Shown in pieces: positions 58,366-64,000 of a DNA stretch of 64,000 nucleotides. Made by a program: the position numbers and the translations under genes. The stretch covers positions 124,001 through 188,000 of the forward strand of contig MDYQ01000035.1 in the NCBI GenBank assembly GCA_003024175.1. Reading direction: 5' to 3'. The notes beneath the pieces were generated by a model. That model searched no databases and was not told the origin of the DNA. It was given only the letters and a program-made list of their open reading frames with translations. Within the stretch, counting starts at the first letter, position 1; the number at the start of each line of letters is the position of its first letter. Source of the DNA: Planoprotostelium fungivorum (lineage: Eukaryota; Evosea; Variosea; Cavosteliida; Cavosteliaceae).

Positions 58366-59801
58366 ATGAACCCTCTTAACGAATACGTACCCGCCGTTCA
58401 ACAATGGAGCGCCATAGACCCGAATCTTTCAGGTAGATTCGTAAACAATAAGGTGATCCACCTGCATCTGACTCTCGAAGCTAACTCTCTTCAGCTGACA
58501 CAGACTGAAGGAGGTGCTCAGGTGATGCGATCAACCGCTTCACTCGTTTGACATTGATGTTCAGATCTTAGAGACACAGAGCATGAACCGCGCCGGCTTT
58601 GGAGGCAAGCTATCCAACTTGTTCCATCGAGCTGAAGATCGATTTGGAGGTACCCCCAACAGCCGTTGGGCTCTATTCGGTGTGTGACCACAGACGACAA
58701 GTCTCTGAAAGAGGCAGGCATAAACGAGAATCTCTTGGCGGAATTCACGGCAAAGACCTCTTACGGTGCCGCCACAGCTCTCAAAGGTTGGATCTTCTTG
58801 GTAAGAGCACGCCAATCGCATGCGGTTCTGATCCATACAGGCTGAAAATCACTTTGGGTGGGTATCGCACATCGACAGTCAAAACAGAGTGGTGAAGGTG
58901 ATCGATTCGTGACGATCCATTGCGGGGTGGAATTGATGGACCCAGACTCTGATTCCATGGGTGAACGTCACCGACATCATCCCCACCTCTCGTCACGGTC
59001 CCTCTAAGAAATACCAATTCCGTCCCATCACAGAGCCAGGCTCAGCTCAACCTGAAGGCTTTCAACTGTTGACCAGGTACGGTTCGCATCACCCTTCACT
59101 CCATCGATGTCCAATGATGTCCAATTCGGTCTGATTCATCTCAGAGATAATTTAGTCTACCAGTTCTTCGGTCTCAAAAGCAATATCGAACAAGTCTTTC
59201 AACTTTTAAACAACGTGTGGCTCGGTAGACACACCATCCCCGGTTTCGTCTCTGGCCTCCAAATCGGTGGATTCAATCTGGGTCCCCACAACGTCCAGGG
59301 CTACGGTCTAGCCGCTCAGGCACCTCAGGTGAGGACTCCATCAGGTAGATGACGAGTCGTGATGGGAGACAGATCGAGACGATGTATCATCAGAACACGC
59401 TGAATCCAAACTTGCAGAATACGACGGCGCCACACACGGCGTCGATTCAGAACCCGAGTTACCCGCCGACCATGAGATCGACGGCTGCGAGAGGAGTTCC
59501 AGGAGGTTACGCTCAGACGACTCTCCTTCCATCCACTGCTGCTGTCGTGTCACAGACGTCCACCATGTCGTCTCACATCATGCCACCGTCCGTATCACCT
59601 GTGAGGGTCAATCAGCCAACAGCTTCGGTTTCTCAATACGACCTGGCGAACCTCGTTCACAGAGGTTTAGTGCAGCCGGTCTCGACTGCCCCAGCCGCAC
59701 CTGCGATCGTGACGACGATGGGACTTCAGAAGGGATACGCTCAGTCCTCCACGGGTGCAGCTTTGGGTCAGACCGCTCCCGGTGTCAAGTTTGGGCTGTG
59801 A
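58366..59801 (+). CDS. Unknown protein with Pro/Ser/Thr-rich C-terminus
   Basis: The ATG at 58366 gives MNPLNEYVPAVQQWSAIDPN, then across short introns LTQTEGGAQILETQSMNRAG, LSNLFHRAEDRFGGTPNSRW, INENLLAEFTAKTSYGAATA, VNVTDIIPTSRHGPSKKYQF, DNLVYQFFGLKSNIEQVFQL and VSGLQIGGFNLGPHNVQGYG. The last exon is a disordered Pro/Ser/Thr/Ala-rich tail ending GQTAPGVKFGL, stop 59799-59801. Near 58680 the frame shifts between RWALFG and TTDDKSLKEAGINENL: one GT too many in a GTGTGTG run would explain it, through sequencing error or a real frameshift. I recognise no family. No signal peptide or membrane segment, so probably cytosolic. Confidence 0.65.
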
Positions 59802-59934
59802 CCTCTTCATGATGGACGAGTGAACGATATAAACTTAATCTATCGATAGTTGATGAAAACTACAACGCGGTGGAATGAAATGCCGCTGGGAATTGTAGTG
59901 TGACATCGACCGTTTCTGAGACGCAGACGCAAGC

Positions 59935-61824
59935 ATGAAACAGAGCATCATACCCGACGTCTATAAACCGAAGAATGCAAATCTCGCTCAGATCGATCCG
60001 AGGTTGAACGATTCCATCAAACATCCACCTCGCATTCCACCGTTCTATATCGTCCGATGCATCATTCTTCTCTTGACAATAGCTACCGTGGCAGTACTGC
60101 CCATCGTACCTCTTCATTTCCTTCCTCTGATCATCCTCTTACCACTTGGTCAAGAGAAAATCTGGATCGAATGGTGTAATGGATGTACGAATTTATGGTG
60201 AGACGAATCATTCGTTATCTTTCCATTTCTGAACCTCTTCAGGTTTCAATGCTTCCTCATTTTGCTAGAGAAAGTCAATGGGTATCAGCTCATTTTCACG
60301 GGTACCAACATGAAGAAAGAAGATTGGGCACTTGGATTGTGCAATCATCCCTCTGAAGCCGACTGGGTCTATTTCTGGTCTATTTTGGAGAGAGCAGGTA
60401 GGATGGGTCAGCATCGTGTTATCATGAAGAACGTGAGTGGAAGATACATTCTCCCTTCACACGACAGACTAATGTCATCAGATCATTTCCAATGTGCCCG
60501 GAATCGGTTGGGGTATGCTTAACCTCGAATTCCTCATGCTCACTCGTAATTGGCAAAAGGACGAGATCCAAATGGAATGGTCCCTCAGAAAGTAAGTTTC
60601 ACCATCATCTCTCGAATGCATCACGTGACGTCATACTTCCATCGAGATCGATGAAGAGGATTTGATTGACATCGCTCTAGATATCTGAAATATTACACTC
60701 CTTTCTTTCTACTTTTATTTCCAGAGGGCACTGACTTCACACCGGTCAAGCGCGCTCGATGCGAGCAGGTGACGATCATCTACAACGTTGTAGATTGACG
60801 TGTTCAGTGGGCCAAAGAGAACGATGCACCTGTCTATAAGAGGCTGTTGACACCCAAAGTGAAAGGATTCCAGAAGGTGAAGAATGATTTTGTTACGAGG
60901 CCATACAAATGTGGGACAGGTGATGTCCACGTTATCACCTAGGTTACAGGCGGTGTACGACTTTACGGTAGCATATGATGACAACGGTGAGAGATTCGAG
61001 TGAAATGTCGTTGAAATTTCAAAGTGAAGCCCACCATCGTAACTGCCATGGCCGGATGGTATCCCAAGAGGATCCACTATCACATCAGAAGATTCAGTTC
61101 TGATCAGGTATTTATTCTATTTTATTCTGTGATGATAGACGTCTCGAGCAACAATCATCGTCACGATCATCTCGACATCTCATCGGACGAATCACACCAT
61201 CAAGAGAGTCATCATCACACATCATCGCACATCAAACACAAACATCATCCACACATCAAACACATCATCCACATCACGGAGTGCTCATCGTTCGACAGAT
61301 CCCCCACGACGAAGCTCAACTCCAAGAGTGGCTCTACGAACGTTACCGAGAGAAAGACACACTCTTGGAATACTTCACACAGAACAAGAGGTTTCCCACC
61401 CCTTCAGACATTTCAGAGGACCTCACCCTCCAATTCCAAGGCCAAAACTTTGGCCCGTGAGTCACGTGACTCGTTCCTGGAACTAAATATTCCAGGACTT
61501 TTCTCTTCGGTGACGCACCCATCTGCGAGACGAGAGAAGGAAGGGTGACCATTCCTCCGTTCCAGGTGAAACATTAAAACCGATTAAAATGGATTTTAAA
61601 TGGATCAGATGACTCCGTTTCCATGGATGAACTACTGGTGGCTGGCTTACCTCTGCATCATCTGCTGCGTGTGCGTCTGGGCTATTTTCGAGTACTCGTG
61701 GGTCATGTGGTTGTTCATCGTCGGCTGGACCTTCTTCATCTGCTCTTCTCTATTCGACAAGATCAAAGTGTGGAGGGGCATCTCACCTCCAAAGGGATGG
61801 AGGCCTCCTACAAAGAAAGAATAA
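59935..61824 (+). CDS. AGPAT/LCLAT-like acyltransferase
   Basis: The ATG at 59935 gives MKQSIIPDVYKPKNANLAQI, followed by a membrane-spanning pair (CIILLLTIATVAVLPIVPLH, FLPLIILLPLG). The acyltransferase core shows the HX4D motif in CNHPSEADWVYFW, MGQHRVIMKN, GIGWGMLNLEFLMLTRNWQK and FPEGTDFTPVKRARCEQWAK (the EGT block), then VYKRLLTPKVKGFQK and VYDFTVAYDD. This is the pattern of AGPAT3/4/5 and LCLAT1-type lysophospholipid acyltransferases, which act in the ER on lysophosphatidate or lysocardiolipin. Later exons give IPHDEAQLQEWLYERYREKD and, after the intron at about 61566-61609, a Trp/Cys-rich double membrane segment (WWLAYLCIICCVCVWAIF) ending PPTKKE; the KKxx-like tail suggests ER retention. 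Stop 61822-61824. Confidence 0.88.
60778..60795. repeat. perfect intronic palindrome ATCTACAACGTTGTAGAT
   Basis: An 18-bp perfect palindrome filling much of a short intron of the acyltransferase gene, followed by TGACGTGTTCAG at the acceptor. The strongest example of the element also at 3188, 32670 and 57380. Confidence 0.85.
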
Positions 61825-62149
61825 AGAACGGTCCTCTGTGTAACCTTTCTGTCAAGCGCTCAAGTTTGAGAATATCGAGCGGAATCTCGTGAATATCAGC
61901 CCACGTGATTGCAAAGTGGTCTTAGAACCACACGAGCAATGCGATAGAGGATGAACACCCCGGTACCGCACGCTTAAATCGCGGTAAGGTACCACCTCGT
62001 CGCACGTTTCTTACCGTCACGTACTTACGCACGTAGATCTCCTACCGATCTGGACTTTTATACACCCCCGGGCAACCGCGAGGAATCAAAGTCGAATTCC
62101 AGGGCACAGGGGCACCCTGCATCCTCTTCAGAGGGCGAATTATGTCTAC
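61825..62149. promoter_or_regulatory. gap before the homeobox gene
   Basis: No exon. It contains the repeated words GGTACCGCACG, GCGGTAAGGTACC and TTACGCACGTAG, and must hold the homeobox promoter; no factor site can be named. Confidence 0.4.
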
Positions 62150-62458
62150 ATGAAGATTTCAGACATCGTCCACCGCACAAACACGTCCTCATTACCTCCC
62201 ATCGATTTCACTTCGACCAGTGGAATCCACGAAGAGGAAAATAAGAATGCTCCCGATGTACCAGAAGCGGCAGCGAGAGCGAGGAGAGTGGTACTTCCTC
62301 AAGAGCAGAAGGACTACTTGGAAGCCATCTTCCAAGAGAAACCTTATCCCGATAATGAGCTGAAGATGGAGTTGGCGGAGAGGTTCAAAACGACACCGAG
62401 GAAGATACAAGTGTGGTTTCAAAACAGACGCCAGAAACAGAAGAGTGAGAACGGATGA
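62150..62458 (+). CDS. Small homeodomain protein
   Basis: A single uninterrupted frame of 102 residues. A short polar N-terminus (MKISDIVHRTNTSSLPPIDF) is followed by a homeodomain at about residues 42-100: RARRVVLPQEQKDYLEAIF (helix 1), YPDNELKMELAERFKTTP (helix 2) and RKIQVWFQNRRQKQKS (recognition helix, with the invariant Trp, Phe, Asn and Arg). Stop 62456-62458, seven residues after the homeodomain. It is expected to be a nuclear, sequence-specific DNA-binding regulator with almost nothing but the DNA-binding domain; partners or targets cannot be told. It is one of few intronless genes in the window; a longer spliced N-terminus cannot be excluded. Confidence 0.9.
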   Translation: MKISDIVHRTNTSSLPPIDFTSTSGIHEEENKNAPDVPEAAARARRVVLPQEQKDYLEAIFQEKPYPDNELKMELAERFKTTPRKIQVWFQNRRQKQKSENG

Positions 62459-62675
62459 ACACGGGTAGCATATGTTACGGGTGATCGTGATCGCATACAC
62501 TGTGGACTGAATCTCGTCAGATATCAGTGAAGAATCGAATTTATTAAGACCGAGAGTGATGAGGTCGATATCATGAGGCCACACTTGTGAAAATCGCAAA
62601 TAAAACAATAATGTTCGTGATTTCATCATTTCATCATTAGCATTCAAGACGAGGCCTCCTGTGTGATACGACGAA

Positions 62676-63338
62676 ATGAGTTACGTTAAATCGGCTTCTG
62701 CCTTCTTGACAGACATGGATGAGATCATTCCCAACTTGTATCTGGGCAACATGAGAGCAGCTCAGACCAAGGCCTTTTTAGATAAGTACATGATCACGCA
62801 TATCTTGACAGCAGCCACCTCAATATCACCCGAGTACCCCGAGGTTTATGATGTGATTCCAATGATGTCTCATTTCAACAGGATTACATCTATAAGGTGG
62901 TGCACCTATACGATCAAGAAGAACAAGATCTGTTCGAATGTCTTGAAGACAGCTTTCGATTCATAGATGAGGCTTTGCGAGGGGCCGGAACCATTCTTGT
63001 TCACTGGTGACGTTTGTTCCATTCGTATCATCTAATGACAAATCCTATAGCGCCGCTGGCGTCTCTAGATCGGCGTCCATCGTGATAGGTTATCTCATGT
63101 GGTCAAGAAAGAAGTCTTTCCTCGAGGCCTTCACTTTTGTCAGGTACCTTCATCTCTCCATCAACATCTAATGTCTCGTATCAGATCGAAGAGACCAATC
63201 ATAGGACCGAACGATGGATTCATGTGGCAGCTGCAACTGTACGAGAAGATGGGTCTCAAGATAGATCCGAATCATGAGGAATATCGCCTGTGGATGAACC
63301 ATCGAGATGACGTGGTGAAGCAGTTTTTTATATCATGA
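62676..63338 (+). CDS. Dual-specificity protein phosphatase
   Basis: The ATG at 62676 gives MSYVKSASAFLTDMDEIIPN and LYLGNMRAAQ, the opening of an atypical DUSP domain. KYMITHILTAAT, YIYKVVHLYDQEEQDLFECL and SFRFIDEALRGAGTILVHC follow, joined to AAGVSRSASIVIGYLMWSRK. The catalytic Cys codon is split by a 45-nt intron near 63009 (TG before, C after), restoring HCAAGVSRS. The next exon adds RSKRPIIGPNDGFMWQLQLY and a charged tail ending VVKQFFIS, stop 63336-63338. It removes phosphate from Ser/Thr and Tyr in proteins; the substrate is unknown. About 180 residues, the usual size of an atypical DUSP. Confidence 0.9.
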
Positions 63339-63409
63339 GGGACTTCAGGGTATGATTTATTCTTCTCAAAATTATTTAATACATGTCCTTCATCTTCATC
63401 ATCTGTGTC

Positions 63410-64000
63410 TAGATGACATCGATGATGCTGTAAGAGTCTTCGTTCTTGTCGTTTTGAAAGAAGGATTCTCCCGCTTTCGTCCTCTCCTCTAGCTGTCTGC
63501 AGATGCGAGAGAATTGAAGTCTCTCTTCTGGATCTGTCTTTGTGCTGTCCTCGTCTCAACTGATGGAGAGATCTTCGATGACTCACCATCGGACCACGAT
63601 GGACGTCAAGTGTTCCATCCATTCTGGTCCGGTGATGAGTTCGACTCCAGGTTGGATCATCTTGATCCTCTGATCGTCATCAGCCGTCGCGAGAGCCACA
63701 CTACCATTAGGGGGGCCTGTTCGTCTGTCATGAGTTCTCATCCTCTTTCTACAGCTCACCGTGTGAAGAGCGACATCTTCCACGTTCGTCTTTGTACCGT
63801 CCGGGACGCAGTGATAGAATCCACACAACTTGGTGAAGAATTGGTCGCCTTCCCTCCTGCACAAAATCTGTTGTGATGTGAGATGACGGTCGACTCTGAT
63901 CTTGACGATGATGATGTGGGAGACATTTTGATGAGCAACTCACTTTTTTTGGAGTGAGGCGAGTGTGAACTATCTTCATCTCACAGAGGTACTGCATGCC
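63410..64000 (-). CDS. Receptor-type pseudokinase, C-terminal part
   Basis: Minus strand, running off the window at 64000. The first exon reads GMQYLCEMKIVHTRLTPKK, where HRD is replaced by HTR; after an intron ILCRREGDQFFTKLCGFYHC replaces DFG with CGF. A later exon reads KTDPEERLQFSRICRQLEER (subdomain XI), then a tail with SYSIIDVI and stop at 63410-63412. The same substitutions (HT plus R/Q, and KL then C/T plus S/G and F) occur in the two GPS receptors of this window, so it probably belongs to the same family; its ectodomain lies outside. Convergent with the DUSP gene, 71 bp apart. Confidence 0.72.

Noticed and set aside
62460-62640. Minus-strand frame at 62192-62647 overlapping the homeobox gene
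   Set aside because: Antisense shadow; the sense strand encodes a complete homeodomain.

Overview
The window is a compact stretch of protist nuclear DNA. Genes are split by many short introns (mostly 35-60 nt, GTGAGT-like donors and CAG/TAG acceptors), intergenic gaps are small, and AATAAA-type signals follow several stop codons. Gene content (LRR receptor kinases of the TKL kind, a vWA-Hint protein, an S28 peptidase, a PPPDE-PUL protein, a tiny homeobox gene) points to an amoebozoan, perhaps a protostelid-type amoeba; that is an inference from content, not from a search. I saw no tRNA, rRNA, CRISPR array or transposon.

Layout. 0-5 kb: the 3' exons of a Cys/His-rich protein, then an LRR receptor with a GPS autoproteolysis motif and a degenerate kinase. 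5-7.5 kb (minus): copy A of a surface-protein family. 8-10.5 kb: a duplicated graveyard with tails of two surface-protein copies, an orphan receptor exon and a kinase tail. 10.3-16.4 kb: an intact LRR receptor kinase. 16.8-19.4 kb: a vWA-Hint protein. 19.6-22.0 kb (minus): copy B. 23.2-27.3 kb (minus): a second GPS receptor with a degenerate kinase and a repeat-rich, beta-helix-like ectodomain. 28-35.5 kb: a helical protein of unknown role, a PPPDE-PUL protein and a GPI-anchored beta-propeller. 35.5-55.8 kb: pseudogene C, then copies D (minus), E, F and G (plus), with small unrecognised genes between them. 56-64 kb: S28 peptidase, an unknown protein, an AGPAT/LCLAT-like acyltransferase, a homeobox gene, a dual-specificity phosphatase, and the 3' part of a third degenerate receptor-type kinase.

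The most interesting content is the array A-G: paralogous secreted proteins of about 600-850 residues that I cannot assign to a known family. Each intact one has a near-identical signal peptide, a conserved many-exon ectodomain, a dibasic KR site, a Ser/Thr-rich stalk (in D-G built from a 27-nt minisatellite coding a 9-residue unit), and a hydrophobic C-terminal tail that looks like a GPI-attachment signal. They share a promoter block just upstream of the ATG and look mosaic, as if gene conversion had mixed them. They are interspersed with three or four receptor-type kinases, three of which have lost HRD and DFG residues, two of these carrying an intact GPS. A surface ligand/receptor recognition locus, in the manner of Dictyostelium tgrB1/tgrC1, is a reasonable but untested idea.
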